Of a stretch of 64,000 bases of DNA, positions 9,637 through 20,053 are shown one piece after another. A program made the position numbers and the translations under genes. Origin of the DNA: Rhodospirillales bacterium (GTDB lineage: Bacteria > Pseudomonadota > Alphaproteobacteria > CACIAM-22H2); contig JAEUKX010000045.1 of assembly GCA_016794025.1 (NCBI GenBank), positions 52,291 through 116,290 on the forward strand. The letters are read 5' to 3'. Within the stretch, counting starts at the first letter, position 1, and the number at the start of each line of letters is the position of its first letter. The notes under the pieces are model-generated. The model was not told the origin of the DNA, ran no database searches, and saw only the letters and a list, made by a program, of their open reading frames with translations.

Positions 9637-10679
9637 GGCTGGCTCTCGTCGTCTTCTTTCGGACCGTCACGTTGCGCCATCCGGCGCATGATCGCATGCT
9701 GGCGGCGGTATTCTCGGGCCGGAACGGCCGGCGATCCGCCGACCGCCTCGCCCGGCCCGATGTCGCGATGAACGCCGGACTGGGCGCTGATTTTCGCGCC
9801 GTCACCAACCTTCAGATGCCCGGCGAGCCCCGCCTGGCCGCCCGCCATGACGAATGCGCCGAGCTCCGTCGACCCCGAAATGCCGACCTGCGCGACGATG
9901 ATGCAGCCGCGGCCGAGCTTCACGTTGTGCCCGATCTGCACCAGATTGTCTATCCAGGTACCGTCGGAAATCACGGTGTCCGACGCACTGCCGCGATCGA
10001 TGCAGCTGTTCGCGCCGATCTCGCAATCCGCACCGATGCGCACGATGCCGAGCTGCGGCACCTTCACGTGCCCGGCGGGATCCGGAACGAAGCCGAAGCC
10101 GTCCTGCCCGATGCGCGCGCCCGGATAGATACTTGTCCGCGGCCCGACGACCGCATGGCTGATCGAGGCCCCGGCACCCACGGAGCAGTTCTCGCCGAGT
10201 TCCACGTTTTCGCCCACGGTCGCGTTCGGTCCAATGCGGCTTCCGGCCCCGAGTACGGCGCCCGCAAGGACGACAGCCATCGGACCGACCGATACGCCGG
10301 CGCCAAGCTTCGCGGAAGGATCGACGAAGGCGCTGGCATGCACGCCCGGAGGAGCCGATGGCACGGGATGGAACGCAGTGGCGAGCTTCGCGTAGGAGCG
10401 ATAGGCATTGCGAACGCCAAGCGCCACGCAGCCGCCGGGCAGCCGGTCTGCGAGCGAAGGGTGGATGAGGCATGCGCCCGCCTTCGTATCGGCGAGAAAG
10501 CGGACGTAACGCCGGTTGTCGAGGAACGTGACGTCATCGGGCCCGGCCTCGGCGAGTGCGCGCACACCCGCGAATTTCCGCGCCGGATCGGCGTCGGGAG
10601 GAAGCTGCGCCTCTGCGATCCGCGAGATCTCGGCGAGACTCAAGGCGCCGGCATAGGGATGGAATCGCCGGTCCGCCAT
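9633..10679 (-). CDS. lpxD: UDP-3-O-acylglucosamine N-acyltransferase
   Basis: Third step of lipid A synthesis: adds the N-linked 3-hydroxyacyl chain. The 348-residue protein has an N-terminal uridine-binding domain (about 1-110, with [15 protein letters not shown]), a long hexapeptide-repeat beta-helix, and a C-terminal helix rich in Arg and Gln. The catalytic histidine is His251 in [11 protein letters not shown]. The start ATG lies 9 bp after the skp-like gene stop and the 3' end overlaps fabZ, consistent with one operon. Confidence 0.97.
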   Translation of the reverse strand: MADRRFHPYAGALSLAEISRIAEAQLPPDADPARKFAGVRALAEAGPDDVTFLDNRRYVRFLADTKAGACLIHPSLADRLPGGCVALGVRNAYRSYAKLATAFHPVPSAPPGVHASAFVDPSAKLGAGVSVGPMAVVLAGAVLGAGSRIGPNATVGENVELGENCSVGAGASISHAVVGPRTSIYPGARIGQDGFGFVPDPAGHVKVPQLGIVRIGADCEIGANSCIDRGSASDTVISDGTWIDNLVQIGHNVKLGRGCIIVAQVGISGSTELGAFVMAGGQAGLAGHLKVGDGAKISAQSGVHRDIGPGEAVGGSPAVPAREYRRQHAIMRRMAQRDGPKEDDESQP

Positions 10680-10688
10680 GGTCCTGGA

Positions 10689-11354
10689 TCAGTTCGGGAG
10701 TGCCGCGGTCGGCATGCGGCGATTGAGGCGACGGGCGACCTCGCCGGAGATGTCGAGCGACGAACGCGCAACGAAGATGAACGTGTTCGGCATGACCATC
10801 TGGTATTCCTGCTCGTTCATCACCTCGACGACCGATTCCGTCAGCGCCTGCTGAACCTTCTGCGCCGTATCCGTGTAGCTGGTCTCGAGGTTGCGGCGAC
10901 GCGTCTGCAGCTGCTGCTGGACGTTCGCCACCTTGTTTTCGAAGTCTCGGCGGCGCTGTGCGAATGCATCGGCCGACAGGACGTTCTGCTGCGCACGCAG
11001 CTCGTCCTCGCCCTTGCGAAGCTCCGCCTCCTGGCGCGATGCATCCGCCTGGAGCGCCGTACGGAGCTTTTCGGCCTGCGCGTTGACGTTCTGCATGGCC
11101 GTCGAGGCGCGCATCACGGCATCGACATCGAAGAACACCACATGCGTGCCCTTGGGCGGCAGGGCCGTCGACAGGGCCGGTGCGGCGGCGCCGCCAGCGG
11201 GACCAGCGGCCGGGGCGCGCGGCGCGGCCGGTACCTGGCGCGGCGTGGCGGGTTGCTGCTGGGCGACGGCAGCCGTAGCGGCGATGAAGCCTGCCACAAT
11301 GAGGGCCGCACCCATGAAGCGCGCGAAGGCCGCGCCGGTCGAACGGTAAGACAT
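10689..11354 (-). CDS. skp: OmpH/Skp-family periplasmic chaperone
   Basis: Periplasmic holdase that escorts unfolded outer-membrane proteins to the BAM complex. The 221 residues begin with a signal peptide (hydrophobic stretch ending ATAAVAQ near residue 32). A Pro/Ala-rich linker follows (about 33-65), then the OmpH region starting THVVFFDVDAVMRAS, with long Gln/Glu/Arg-rich helices that would form the coiled-coil tentacles. The gene lies between bamA and lpxD, the conserved family position. The proline-rich N-terminal linker is longer than in E. coli Skp. Confidence 0.9.
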   Translation of the reverse strand: MSYRSTGAAFARFMGAALIVAGFIAATAAVAQQQPATPRQVPAAPRAPAAGPAGGAAAPALSTALPPKGTHVVFFDVDAVMRASTAMQNVNAQAEKLRTALQADASRQEAELRKGEDELRAQQNVLSADAFAQRRRDFENKVANVQQQLQTRRRNLETSYTDTAQKVQQALTESVVEVMNEQEYQMVMPNTFIFVARSSLDISGEVARRLNRRMPTAALPN

Positions 11355-11372
11355 TTTCTGTATCCCCAGTTC

Positions 11373-13715
11373 CTAGAAGCGAGAACCGAACGAGAAGCGG
11401 AACAGTTCGGTCCTGTCGAATTCCTGCTTGACGACCGCCTTGGCGAACGCGATGCGCACCGGGCCGAAAGGCGAGCGCCAGTTCAGGCCCGTGCCGACGG
11501 AAACGCGCACCGACGACGAATCGTCGATCGACGCGTTCGCGCCCGGCCGGCCGGCCTCGGGTCGGTCGTACGAGTAGAGCGCGCCGAAATCGGAGAACAG
11601 CGTGCCGCGCATGCCGAGTTCGCGCGGCAGGCCAAGCGGAAAGGCCAGTTCGGTCGTACCAACATAGTAAGTGTTGCCGCCCAGGGCGTTTCCGGTCGAT
11701 CGGTCGCGCGGGCCGATGCCCTGCGTCCGGAACCCGCGGAAATTGTCGCCGCCGAGTTGCAGGCGATGCTGCAGCCGTACGCGATCGTCGGAATACGCAA
11801 AGATGTTCGCGACCTCGCCAAGCAGCGAGAGCGTCACCTCGGAAGAGACCGGGTAGAAGTACTGGGCAGAGAACGCTGAGCGCAGGAATTTCGCGTCGCC
11901 GCCGGCGCCGGCCACGTCGTTGCTGAGCTTGATCGCGTAGCCGTCGGTCGGATCAACGAGGTCGTCGCGCCGATCGTAGGTCGTCGTGTGGCCGAAGCCG
12001 GACTGCAGGACGGAACCCTGCGCGTCCTTCACGACGTCGGAGGCGTACTGGCTGACGGAAGTGACGTCGTCGTTCTTCAGGGTATAGCGCACCTGCTGGC
12101 GGAGATATTCCGACAGGGCGTAGTTGTTGCGGAGCACGAGGCCGGTCGTCAGGTAGTCGTAGCCCGCCTCGCGCTGGAAATCGCGCTTGATATGAAAGGC
12201 GTCGAAACCGGCGGCCATATTGCGATCGAGGAAATACGGGCTCGTGAAGCCGATGTCGAGCTGGTTGCGCCGTCCCGATATCGTGCCGCCGAGGCGTAGG
12301 TCCTGCCCGCGGCCCAGCAGGTTGCGCTCGCGGATCGATGCGTCGAACAACGGGCCGTCGGCCGACGAAAACCCGATGCCGAAGGAAAGTTCGCCTGTCG
12401 ACTTCTCATTGACCTCGACATTGACCACGGTCCGGTCCGGCGATTCGCCCGGCACGTTCGTGACCTCGACGCGGTCGAAGAACTGGAGGTTCTGGATACG
12501 CCGGCGGCTCGTGCGCATCTTCGAGGTGTTGAAGGCATCGCCCTCCACGAGCGCCAGTTCGCGCCGGATCACCTTGTCGACGGTGCGCACGTTGCCGACG
12601 ATGTTGATCCGCTCGACATAAACGCGCGGCCCTTCCTGGACCTCGAAGACGATCGAGACCGTCTTGGCCGCCCGGTCACGCTTGACGCGCGGCCGCACTT
12701 CGGCGAACGCATAGCCCGCCGAGCCCGCAAAATCCGTCAGCGCCGTCACCGAACCGTCGACGAGATCGGCATTGTACCAGCGCCCCTTGGCGACCTTCAG
12801 GTGAGCCTCGAGGTCCTCCTGCTTGAGGTCGCGAAGCTGCGAAGAAACCTCGATGTCGCCGAACCTGTAGCGCTCGCCCTCCTCCAGCGTGAACGTCACG
12901 TAGAAGCCTTCGCGGTCGGGGCTGAGCTCGGCGACCGCCGACACGACGCGGAAATCGGCATAGCCGTTCGCGAGATAGTACTTGCGAAGCAGTTCGCGGT
13001 CGTAGGACAGGCGGTCGGGATCGTAGACGTCGTCGCTCGACAGGAAGCGGTACCAGCGCGATTCACGCGTCTGGATCTGTTCGCGCAGCGTGCCGTCCGA
13101 ATAGATCCGATTGCCGACGAAGTTGATCCGTTCGACCCCGGTGACCTGCCCTTCGTCGATCTCGAAGACGAGATCGACGCGGTTCTGCGGAAGCTGGATG
13201 GTCTTGGGCTCGATCGTCGCGGCAAACCGGCCGGTCCGGCGGTAGATATCCTGCAGGCGCTTGACGTCTGCCTGCGCCTTTGCGCGCGTGAAAACCGTCC
13301 GCGGCTTTAGGGAAAGCTCCTGAACGAGGTTCTCGTCCTTGATCTTGCGGTTCCCCTCGAAGGCGATGCGGTTGATGATCGGGTTCTCGACGACGCGGAC
13401 AACGAGCGTGGCGCCTTCCTGGCGGATGGCGACGTCGGCAAACAGGCCGGTTCCGAACAGGGCCTTCAGCGACTTGTCGAGTTGCTCGGCGTCCGCCGCT
13501 TCGCCCGGCTGGATCGTCAGATAGGCCCGCACGGTTTCCGGAGCGATGCGCTGGCCACCTTCGATCCGGATTTCAGAGACAAGGCCGCCGATGGCTCCGG
13601 ACGGCGTCGAGAACTGGGCCATCGCCGGGGAAACGGCGACGCCGATTCCCGCAAAAACGAGGATCGAGGCCGCAAACCGCCGTACCCAACCAGACTTCGT
13701 CGCGACCGTGCTCAT
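11373..13715 (-). CDS. bamA: Outer-membrane protein assembly factor BamA
   Basis: Core of the BAM complex that folds beta-barrel proteins into the outer membrane. The 780 residues start with a signal peptide cleaved near VAVSPAMAQF. The periplasmic half shows successive POTRA repeats (for example IRIEGGQRIAPETVRAYL, INFVGNRIYSDGTLREQI, INIVGNVRTVDKVIRREL). The C-terminal half is the 16-strand barrel, with LGGDNFRGFRTQGIGPRD matching the VRGF-type loop and a terminal FSFGSRF ending in Phe as the family requires. The ATG at 13715 is chosen over 13784 because it directly precedes the signal peptide. Confidence 0.97.
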   Translation of the reverse strand: MSTVATKSGWVRRFAASILVFAGIGVAVSPAMAQFSTPSGAIGGLVSEIRIEGGQRIAPETVRAYLTIQPGEAADAEQLDKSLKALFGTGLFADVAIRQEGATLVVRVVENPIINRIAFEGNRKIKDENLVQELSLKPRTVFTRAKAQADVKRLQDIYRRTGRFAATIEPKTIQLPQNRVDLVFEIDEGQVTGVERINFVGNRIYSDGTLREQIQTRESRWYRFLSSDDVYDPDRLSYDRELLRKYYLANGYADFRVVSAVAELSPDREGFYVTFTLEEGERYRFGDIEVSSQLRDLKQEDLEAHLKVAKGRWYNADLVDGSVTALTDFAGSAGYAFAEVRPRVKRDRAAKTVSIVFEVQEGPRVYVERINIVGNVRTVDKVIRRELALVEGDAFNTSKMRTSRRRIQNLQFFDRVEVTNVPGESPDRTVVNVEVNEKSTGELSFGIGFSSADGPLFDASIRERNLLGRGQDLRLGGTISGRRNQLDIGFTSPYFLDRNMAAGFDAFHIKRDFQREAGYDYLTTGLVLRNNYALSEYLRQQVRYTLKNDDVTSVSQYASDVVKDAQGSVLQSGFGHTTTYDRRDDLVDPTDGYAIKLSNDVAGAGGDAKFLRSAFSAQYFYPVSSEVTLSLLGEVANIFAYSDDRVRLQHRLQLGGDNFRGFRTQGIGPRDRSTGNALGGNTYYVGTTELAFPLGLPRELGMRGTLFSDFGALYSYDRPEAGRPGANASIDDSSSVRVSVGTGLNWRSPFGPVRIAFAKAVVKQEFDRTELFRFSFGSRF

Positions 13716-13796
13716 GAAAATCCGCGTTCCGATCCCAAAAGGCCGATTCCCGAAGAGCTTAGCCGAACCCCGTGCAGGAATCACGAGATGGGCCAG

Positions 13797-14918
13797 TCAC
13801 GAGACGAGGCCGACCAAGAACCGCACCACGCCCGTCTGGACGAGGTCGTTCCAAGTCGCGAACACCATGAGGCTTATTACCAAAGCGAAGCCGATCCGGA
13901 AACCGTATTCAACGGCTTTTGGCGGTAACGGGCGACCGCGAACGGCCTCGGCGGCATAAAGCAGCAGATGCCCGCCATCGAGCATCGGGATTGGGAAAAG
14001 ATTAATAAGCCCAAGATTGATCGAAAGGACGGCCATGAACAGCAGGATGCTGCCCATACCGCCCTGTGCCACCTCACCCGACATTTTCGCGATGCGGATC
14101 GGCCCGCCCAGTTCCTCGGTGCCGCGGCTGCCGGCAATCATCTGGCCCAGCGCCTTGAGCGTGCCGGCTGACTGGTTCCAGGTCTCCTCGACCGCGCGCC
14201 AGACCGCTTCGGCAGGATTGTGCTTCTTGAAGGCCATGCCCTGGCCGCGGATGCCAAGCCTGGCAATGCGCACGACATTGCCCGCGCGGTCCTTCTCCTC
14301 GACGACATTCGGCGTGACGTCTAGATCGACGGACGCACCGGCACGAAGCACGGTCATTTTCATGCGGCGATCGAGATTGAGCTGGACGATGCGCTGGATA
14401 TCCTCGAACCGCTCGATCTGCGCGCCGTCGATCGACGCAATGATGTCGCCGGCCTCGATGCCCGCACGTTCCGCTGCCGAACCCGGCAATACGGCCCCCA
14501 CCTGCGGCGGCGTGAAGGGTTGGCCGACGAAGGCAAACATGCCCGCAAGCAGCAGGATCGCGAGCAGGAAATTGGCGGCCGGTCCCGCTGCAACGACGGC
14601 CGCCCGCTGCGGCAGAGGCTTGTGGAAGAACGACTTCGCGCGTTCTTCAGGGGACATCGATGCGACCTCCGGTCCCGGCGTCGAGGCGGCATCGGCATCG
14701 CCGAACATCTTCACGTAGCCGCCGAGCGGCAGCCAGGACACCTTCCAGCGCGTGCCGGCACGATCCGTCCAGCCGAAAATCTCGCGTCCGAAGCCGATCG
14801 AGAACACCTCGACTTTCACGCCGCAGCGGCGCGCGACCCAGAAGTGCCCCAGCTCGTGCACGAACACGAGCACGCTGAGCACGAGGATGAAGGGAACGAC
14901 GTAGTGGAGCAGTGACAT
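13797..14918 (-). CDS. rseP: RIP-type zinc metalloprotease RseP/MmpA
   Basis: Site-2 protease that cuts membrane-spanning substrates such as anti-sigma factors. It has 373 residues. The zinc site HELGH sits in the first membrane helix (VFVHELGHFWVARRC, about residues 20-34), and the third ligand lies in the C-terminal helix motif INLFPIPMLDGGH. One PDZ domain is visible between the helices (VGAVLPGSAAERAGIEAGD), unlike the two of E. coli RseP but like Caulobacter MmpA. Start at 14918, 13 bp after the dxr stop. It lies between dxr and bamA in the conserved order. Confidence 0.95.
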   Translation of the reverse strand: MSLLHYVVPFILVLSVLVFVHELGHFWVARRCGVKVEVFSIGFGREIFGWTDRAGTRWKVSWLPLGGYVKMFGDADAASTPGPEVASMSPEERAKSFFHKPLPQRAAVVAAGPAANFLLAILLLAGMFAFVGQPFTPPQVGAVLPGSAAERAGIEAGDIIASIDGAQIERFEDIQRIVQLNLDRRMKMTVLRAGASVDLDVTPNVVEEKDRAGNVVRIARLGIRGQGMAFKKHNPAEAVWRAVEETWNQSAGTLKALGQMIAGSRGTEELGGPIRIAKMSGEVAQGGMGSILLFMAVLSINLGLINLFPIPMLDGGHLLLYAAEAVRGRPLPPKAVEYGFRIGFALVISLMVFATWNDLVQTGVVRFLVGLVS

Positions 14919-14931
14919 TCCTGGGGTCCGA

Positions 14932-16098
14932 TCAAGACGCGCCGCGCACGCGCGCAGCGAGGAGAACTTGCGCAATCTTCCGGGCCTCGGCGTCGGTTCC
15001 GGTCACCGCCGCGATATCGGCGGGCGCTGGCGGCGAATACGCCGCGAGCGTCCCCTCCACCGTGGCGACGATATCGAGGAATCCGATCCTTCCGGCCAGA
15101 AAAGCCGCGACCGCGACTTCGTTCGCGGCATTGAGAATAGTAGGTGCGGCCCCGCCCGCTTGCAAGGCACCCCGCGCAAGCCGAAGAGCCGGAAACCGTT
15201 CCAGATCAGGGGCTTCAAACGTCAGGCTGGCAATTTTCGCAAGGTCGAGCCGCGGCCCGTCGAAGGGGAGCCGGTCCGGCCAGGCCAACGCCAGCGAGAC
15301 CGGCACACGCATGTCGGGCGTGCCGAGCTGGGCCAGCACCGAGCCGTCGACATGCACAACCATCGAATGGACGATCGACTGGGGGTGGACAAGCACCTCG
15401 ATGCGGTCGAGCCCGACCGGGAAGAGGTGGAAGGCCTCGATCACCTCAAGCCCCTTGTTCATCATCGTGGCCGAATCGACCGAAATTTTGGCGCCCATCG
15501 TCCAGTTCGGGTGCGCGACGGCCTGCGCCGGTGTGACTGCCGCCATTTCGACCCGGCTCCATGTGCGGAACGGCCCGCCGGATGCCGTCAGCACGATGCG
15601 CTCGACCCGCTCCGGCCGGGTGGCGTCGAAGACCTGGAAGATCGCGCTGTGCTCGCTGTCGACGGGAATCAGCCGCGCACCGTGGCGAGCGGCTTCGGCG
15701 GTTACGAGGGCACCCGCACAAACGAGCGTCTCCTTGTTCGCAAGTCCGATCGTCGCTCCACGGCGGATCGCGGCAAGCGTCGGCTCGAGCCCGGCGGCGC
15801 CCACAATGGCGGCCATGACGAAATCGGCGGGCATCGCAGCCGCCTCAAGCACTGCCGCCGTCCCGCCGCCGGTCTCGATCCCGGTGCCGGCAAGCGCCTC
15901 GCGGAGCACGGGAAGCGCCGTCTCGTCCGCGACGACCGCGCGCCGGGCGCCCAGGGCCTTTGCCTGCACGGCAAGCTCCGCCGCGTTGCGGTTGGCGACC
16001 AGCGCCTCGACACCGAAGCGCTCGCGTGCACCCGCCAGCAATTCGAACGTGCTTCGGCCGACCGATCCGGTGGCACCGAGAACCGTGACGCGCTTCAC
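14932..16098 (-). CDS. dxr: 1-deoxy-D-xylulose-5-phosphate reductoisomerase
   Basis: Second step of the MEP isoprenoid pathway, making 2-C-methylerythritol 4-phosphate with NADPH. The 388 residues begin with the dinucleotide motif [17 protein letters not shown], followed by [12 protein letters not shown], the metal-site region [12 protein letters not shown] and the flexible-loop region [20 protein letters not shown] place the start at a GTG (16098) that overlaps the cdsA stop as GTGA, which puts the first strand at the N-terminus; a second GTG lies two codons upstream. The frame stays open far upstream but only as a shadow of cdsA. Confidence 0.96.
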   Translation of the reverse strand: MKRVTVLGATGSVGRSTFELLAGARERFGVEALVANRNAAELAVQAKALGARRAVVADETALPVLREALAGTGIETGGGTAAVLEAAAMPADFVMAAIVGAAGLEPTLAAIRRGATIGLANKETLVCAGALVTAEAARHGARLIPVDSEHSAIFQVFDATRPERVERIVLTASGGPFRTWSRVEMAAVTPAQAVAHPNWTMGAKISVDSATMMNKGLEVIEAFHLFPVGLDRIEVLVHPQSIVHSMVVHVDGSVLAQLGTPDMRVPVSLALAWPDRLPFDGPRLDLAKIASLTFEAPDLERFPALRLARGALQAGGAAPTILNAANEVAVAAFLAGRIGFLDIVATVEGTLAAYSPPAPADIAAVTGTDAEARKIAQVLLAARVRGAS

Positions 16099-16925
16099 GG
16101 CCACGCCAGAAGCCGCCCGTCGGTTGCCCACTGCAGCGCGGCAAGTGCGACGGAAGCCGTCAGCAGGCCATCGACACGGTCGAATAGCCCGCCATGACCG
16201 GGGATGAGCGCGCTCGAGTCCTTCGCGCCGAAACGCCGCTTGACCGCGCTCTCCAGAAGGTCGCCCGCTTGGGCGACGACGGCAAGCATTGCTCCGCATG
16301 CTGCAAGCGCCGCCACACCTGGCCCCTCGGGAACGAGCCGGGCGGCGACCCAGCCTACGAGTGCCGCGCAGACCATTGCGCCGAAAAGCCCCGCCCATGT
16401 CTTGTTGGGTGAAAAGCGCGGGGCGAGCTTCGGGCCCCCAATCAGCCGCCCCGCGAAATAGGCGCCCGTGTCCGTCGCCCAGACTGACGCAAGCAGCCAG
16501 AGGATCGCGACAAGACCGGCATTGTCTTCGCCACGCAGCCAGACAAGGCAAATGACCGGCACGCCGATATAGACCGGACCAAGCGAGATCCAGTCCGGCG
16601 CGGTCCGGCCGCGCATGCGCGCTAGGACATAGACGATGACCGCCCCGGCAAATGCAGCGCCGATCGCCTCGCCCGGCAGCCCGACGGCCGCGAGTCCACC
16701 GCAGACAAGCACGGCCGCGCCGACCGCAAGCCCGCTCCAGCCGAATCGGCCCGCGCCGACAAGCCGCGTCCATTCCCAAGCCAGAATGGCACCGGCCGCT
16801 GCCACCAGAAGCTCGAAGGCCGCCGGCCCTGAGAAAACGCCCGCCAGCGCCACGCACAGAAGGACGAGGGCCGACAAGACGCGCTGGCGCAATCCGGAAA
16901 GCCGCCCCGGTGCGGCGGGATTCAC
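16095..16925 (-). CDS. cdsA: Phosphatidate cytidylyltransferase
   Basis: Makes CDP-diacylglycerol from phosphatidate and CTP, the branch point of phospholipid synthesis, in the inner membrane. The 276-residue protein is mostly hydrophobic helices and carries the CdsA signature near the C-terminus: [18 protein letters not shown], preceded by [14 protein letters not shown]. The GTG start at 16925 overlaps the uppS stop (GTGA), and the stop overlaps the dxr GTG in the same way, so three genes are chained by overlapping codons. Confidence 0.95.
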   Translation of the reverse strand: MNPAAPGRLSGLRQRVLSALVLLCVALAGVFSGPAAFELLVAAAGAILAWEWTRLVGAGRFGWSGLAVGAAVLVCGGLAAVGLPGEAIGAAFAGAVIVYVLARMRGRTAPDWISLGPVYIGVPVICLVWLRGEDNAGLVAILWLLASVWATDTGAYFAGRLIGGPKLAPRFSPNKTWAGLFGAMVCAALVGWVAARLVPEGPGVAALAACGAMLAVVAQAGDLLESAVKRRFGAKDSSALIPGHGGLFDRVDGLLTASVALAALQWATDGRLLAWP

Positions 16926-17635
16926 CCGACCACCGCGCCGTAGCGGCGCTCGCGCCGACCGAACTCGGCGAGAGCGGCCTCGAACTCGCGCCGACCGAAA
17001 TCCGGCCAGAGCACGTCGAGGAACACGAACTCGGTGTAGGCGCACTGCCAGAGGAGAAAATTCGAAATCCGCTTTTCCCCGCTCGTTCGCACGAGGAGGT
17101 CGGGGTCGGGAATGTCTGCCGTCAGGAGATGTCTGGCGAAGGTCTCTTCGTCGATCGCGGCGGGATCGATTGCGCCGGTCCTCGCTGCCTCGGCAAGCGC
17201 TCGCGCCGCCGCCACGATCTCGTCGCGTCCGCCGTAGGAAAGGGCCACGATCAGGTCGAGGCGCGTGTTGGCCCTCGTCGTCTCCTCGGCGCCTTCGATC
17301 AGCTTGACGATATCGGCCGGCAGTCGCGCGCGATCGCCGATGATGCGTACGCGCACGCCCTTGCCGTGCATCTCCGCGATCTCGCTTCGCAGGTAGTGCC
17401 GCAGGAGGCCCATGAGGTCCGAGACCTCGTCGGCCGGGCGCCGCCAGTTCTCGGACGAAAAACCGAACAGCGTCAGGTAGCGCACGCCGAGTGCCGCCGC
17501 GCTCTCGACGGCATTGCGCACCGCCTCGGCGCCACGCCGGTGGCCGGCCACGCGCGGAAGCCCTCTGGCCTTCGCCCAGCGCCCGTTGCCGTCCATGATG
17601 ATCGCGACGTGGCGCGGTATGGTTGGCTGCGACAT
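16922..17635 (-). CDS. uppS: Di-trans,poly-cis-decaprenylcistransferase (undecaprenyl diphosphate synthase)
   Basis: Cis-prenyltransferase that builds undecaprenyl diphosphate, the lipid carrier for peptidoglycan and O-antigen. The 237 residues include the catalytic Asp in [17 protein letters not shown] (about residues 9-25), [14 protein letters not shown], and the substrate-binding [15 protein letters not shown] block near residue 185. The gene sits between frr and cdsA, a conserved order. The ATG at 17635 is the natural start. Confidence 0.97.
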   Translation of the reverse strand: MSQPTIPRHVAIIMDGNGRWAKARGLPRVAGHRRGAEAVRNAVESAAALGVRYLTLFGFSSENWRRPADEVSDLMGLLRHYLRSEIAEMHGKGVRVRIIGDRARLPADIVKLIEGAEETTRANTRLDLIVALSYGGRDEIVAAARALAEAARTGAIDPAAIDEETFARHLLTADIPDPDLLVRTSGEKRISNFLLWQCAYTEFVFLDVLWPDFGRREFEAALAEFGRRERRYGAVVG

Positions 17636-17674
17636 TGCGCGAATTCCCTGCGGCGGACGTCCGGTACCCCCGCG

Positions 17675-18235
17675 TCAGACCGCGAGGATGTCCTTTTCCT
17701 TGGCCGCCACCGCCTCGTCGACCTTCTTGGTGAATTCGTCGGTGAGGTTCTGGATGTCGGTCTGGCGCTTGCGGTTGTCGTCCTCGGTGATCTTGCTCTT
17801 CTTGAGGAGTTCCTTGAGCGCGTCCATGCCTTCGCGGCGGACATTGCGGATCGAGACGCGCGCCGCCTCGGCGTAGTTCTTGGCGACCTTCTGCAGTTCC
17901 TTGCGCCGCTCTTCGGTCATTGGCGGCATGGGGATGCGAAGGAGCTGGCCGTCGGTCATCGGGTTGAGGCCGAGATTGGCCTCGCGGATCGACTTCTCGA
18001 CTGCCTTGACCAGTCCCTTGTCCCAGACCTGCACGGTCAGCATGCGCGCCTCGGGCGCGCTGACCGTCGCGCACTGGGCAAGTGGCATCTGGCTGCCATA
18101 CGCCTCGACCATGACCGGATCGAGCATGTTTGCCGATGCGCGGCCCGTACGCAGGCCCGCGAACTCCTTTTTCAGGACATCGAGCGACGCCGTCATGCGG
18201 CGGCGGAGGTCTTCGGTTTCGGCGCTGGCGGACAT
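17675..18235 (-). CDS. frr: Ribosome recycling factor
   Basis: Splits post-termination ribosomes together with EF-G. It has 186 residues, the usual size, with a three-helix bundle interrupted by a small beta domain. Typical segments are [21 protein letters not shown] near the N-terminus, and [22 protein letters not shown] followed by [16 protein letters not shown]. The gene follows pyrH after 60 bp and precedes uppS by 39 bp in the classic rpsB-tsf-pyrH-frr order. Confidence 0.98.
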   Translation of the reverse strand: MSASAETEDLRRRMTASLDVLKKEFAGLRTGRASANMLDPVMVEAYGSQMPLAQCATVSAPEARMLTVQVWDKGLVKAVEKSIREANLGLNPMTDGQLLRIPMPPMTEERRKELQKVAKNYAEAARVSIRNVRREGMDALKELLKKSKITEDDNRKRQTDIQNLTDEFTKKVDEAVAAKEKDILAV

Positions 18236-18295
18236 GTTTCTTCTTCCTCGGTACTTGGTCGCGGGACTGCCCCGCGGAACCGGACGGCGCGAAGA

Positions 18296-19036
18296 TCAGT
18301 CGGCGACGGTGGTGTAGAGCCCCTTGCCGGAGATCACCTGGGCGAATCCGCCCGGATTTTGGATCGAAAAGACGAGAATCGGAATGTGATTCTCGCGGGC
18401 CAGCGCGATGGCCGCCGCATCCATGACGCCCAGATCGCGCTCCATGACCTCGCGGTAGGTCAGGCTTTCGTAGCGCTTGGCCCGGCGGTCCTTCTTCGGG
18501 TCGGCCGAGTAGACGCCGTCCACCTTGGTCCCCTTGAGCAGTGCATCGCACCCCATTTCCGAGGCGCGCAGGGCGGCAGCCGTATCGGTCGTGAAGAACG
18601 GATTGCCCGTCCCCGCCCCGAAGATCACGACGCGCCCCTTTTCCATGTGCCGCATCGCGCGGCGGCGGATATAGGGCTCGCAGATCGACGCCATGGGGAT
18701 GGCCGATTGCACGCGCGTGGGCACGCCTGCCGCTTCCAGTGCGTTCTGCAGCGCAAGTGCGTTGATGACGGTGGCGAGCATTCCCATGTAGTCGCCTGCG
18801 GCCCGCTCGATGCCGCGCTTGGCGCCGGAAAGGCCGCGGAAGATGTTCCCGCCGCCGATCACCAGCGCCACCTGGACGCCCAGATCGCGGACCTGCTTCA
18901 CGTCGGCCGCAATGCGGTCGATGGTGACCGGATCGAGCCCGCTTTCGCCGCTGCCGGCAAGAACTTCGCCCGAGACCTTCAGGAGGACGCGCCGGTAGCG
19001 GGTCTTGCCCGCTTTCGCTTTGGCTGGCTTGGCCAT
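18296..19036 (-). CDS. pyrH: UMP kinase
   Basis: Phosphorylates UMP to UDP in pyrimidine nucleotide synthesis; belongs to the amino-acid-kinase fold and acts as a hexamer. The 246 residues include [14 protein letters not shown], the glycine-rich [18 protein letters not shown] and [21 protein letters not shown] Lys/Ala-rich leader ([13 protein letters not shown]) precedes the first strand. It sits between tsf and frr. Confidence 0.97.
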   Translation of the reverse strand: MAKPAKAKAGKTRYRRVLLKVSGEVLAGSGESGLDPVTIDRIAADVKQVRDLGVQVALVIGGGNIFRGLSGAKRGIERAAGDYMGMLATVINALALQNALEAAGVPTRVQSAIPMASICEPYIRRRAMRHMEKGRVVIFGAGTGNPFFTTDTAAALRASEMGCDALLKGTKVDGVYSADPKKDRRAKRYESLTYREVMERDLGVMDAAAIALARENHIPILVFSIQNPGGFAQVISGKGLYTTVAD

Positions 19037-19072
19037 ACTGGCGCGTCCCTCCCCTGGATCCCGGTTTGCCGC

Positions 19073-19996
19073 TCAGGCCTTGAGCTGGGCGGCGACTTCG
19101 GCGGCGAAGTCCTGTTCCTTCTTTTCGATGCCCTCGCCCAGCGCGAAGCGGCGGAACGCGGCGAGCTTGACCGGCACGCCGAGATCCTTCGCCGCCTTGG
19201 CGACCACGTCTTTCACGCGGCTTTCGCCGTCGACGACGTAGACCTGCTCGAGCAGAACGGTCTCTTCGTAGTACTTGCGCACGCGACCTTCGACCATCTT
19301 CTCGATGACCGCCGCGGGCTTGCCCGAGGTCGACGCCTGCTCGGTAAGAATGGCCTTCTCGCGCGCAAGTGCGGCCGGATCGACCGAGCTGATGTCCAGC
19401 GCCTGCGGGTTGGTCGCGGCGATGTGCATGGCGATCTGCTTGCCCAATGCCGTCAGCGCGTCGCGATCGCCCGTGCTCTCCAGTGCCACGAGCACGCCGA
19501 TCTTGCCGAGGCCGGGGGCCGCGGCACTGTGCACGTAGGTCGCGACCGCGCCGGCCGAGACCTTCAGCACCGAGGCGCGGCGAAGCGACATGTTCTCGCC
19601 GATCTTGGCGATGAGCGCCGTCAGCGCGTCGGCAACCGTGCCGCCGCCCGCGTAGGAAGCGGTCTTCAGCTTCTCGACGTCCTCGCCCGACGCGATCGCC
19701 GCCTTCGTGACGTTGCGCACGTATTCCTGGAAGGCATCGTTGCGCGCGACGAAATCGGTCTCGGAGTTGACCTCGACCATCGCACCTGCCGTGCCGTCGG
19801 CAGCGACGCCGATCAGGCCCTCGGCCGCCACGCGGCCCGCCTTCTTGGCGGCGGCCGCGAGGCCCTTCTTGCGCAGCCAGTCGACGGCGGCTTCGATGTC
19901 GCCGCCGTTTTCGGAAAGCGCGCGCTTGCAGTCCATCATGCCGGCGCCGCTCTTCTCGCGCAGCTCCTTGACGAGCGCTGCCGTGATCTCGGCCAT
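19073..19996 (-). CDS. tsf: Elongation factor Ts
   Basis: Nucleotide exchange factor for EF-Tu. The 307 residues contain the N-terminal UBA-like region ([20 protein letters not shown]) and the EF-Tu-contact motif [13 protein letters not shown] near residue 80, with a central dimerisation region. The gene follows rpsB after 57 bp and is presumably cotranscribed with it. Confidence 0.98.
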   Translation of the reverse strand: MAEITAALVKELREKSGAGMMDCKRALSENGGDIEAAVDWLRKKGLAAAAKKAGRVAAEGLIGVAADGTAGAMVEVNSETDFVARNDAFQEYVRNVTKAAIASGEDVEKLKTASYAGGGTVADALTALIAKIGENMSLRRASVLKVSAGAVATYVHSAAAPGLGKIGVLVALESTGDRDALTALGKQIAMHIAATNPQALDISSVDPAALAREKAILTEQASTSGKPAAVIEKMVEGRVRKYYEETVLLEQVYVVDGESRVKDVVAKAAKDLGVPVKLAAFRRFALGEGIEKKEQDFAAEVAAQLKA

Positions 19997-20053
19997 AATT
20001 TGAGTCCTCAGGTGTTCGAGTTCTTGGATATCGGGTCGCGAAAGACCCCGGCC

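Noticed and set aside
14932..16857. A 641-codon version of dxr extending back through cdsA.
   Set aside because: The extra 253 codons are cdsA read in another frame; the conserved Dxr N-terminus begins at 16098.
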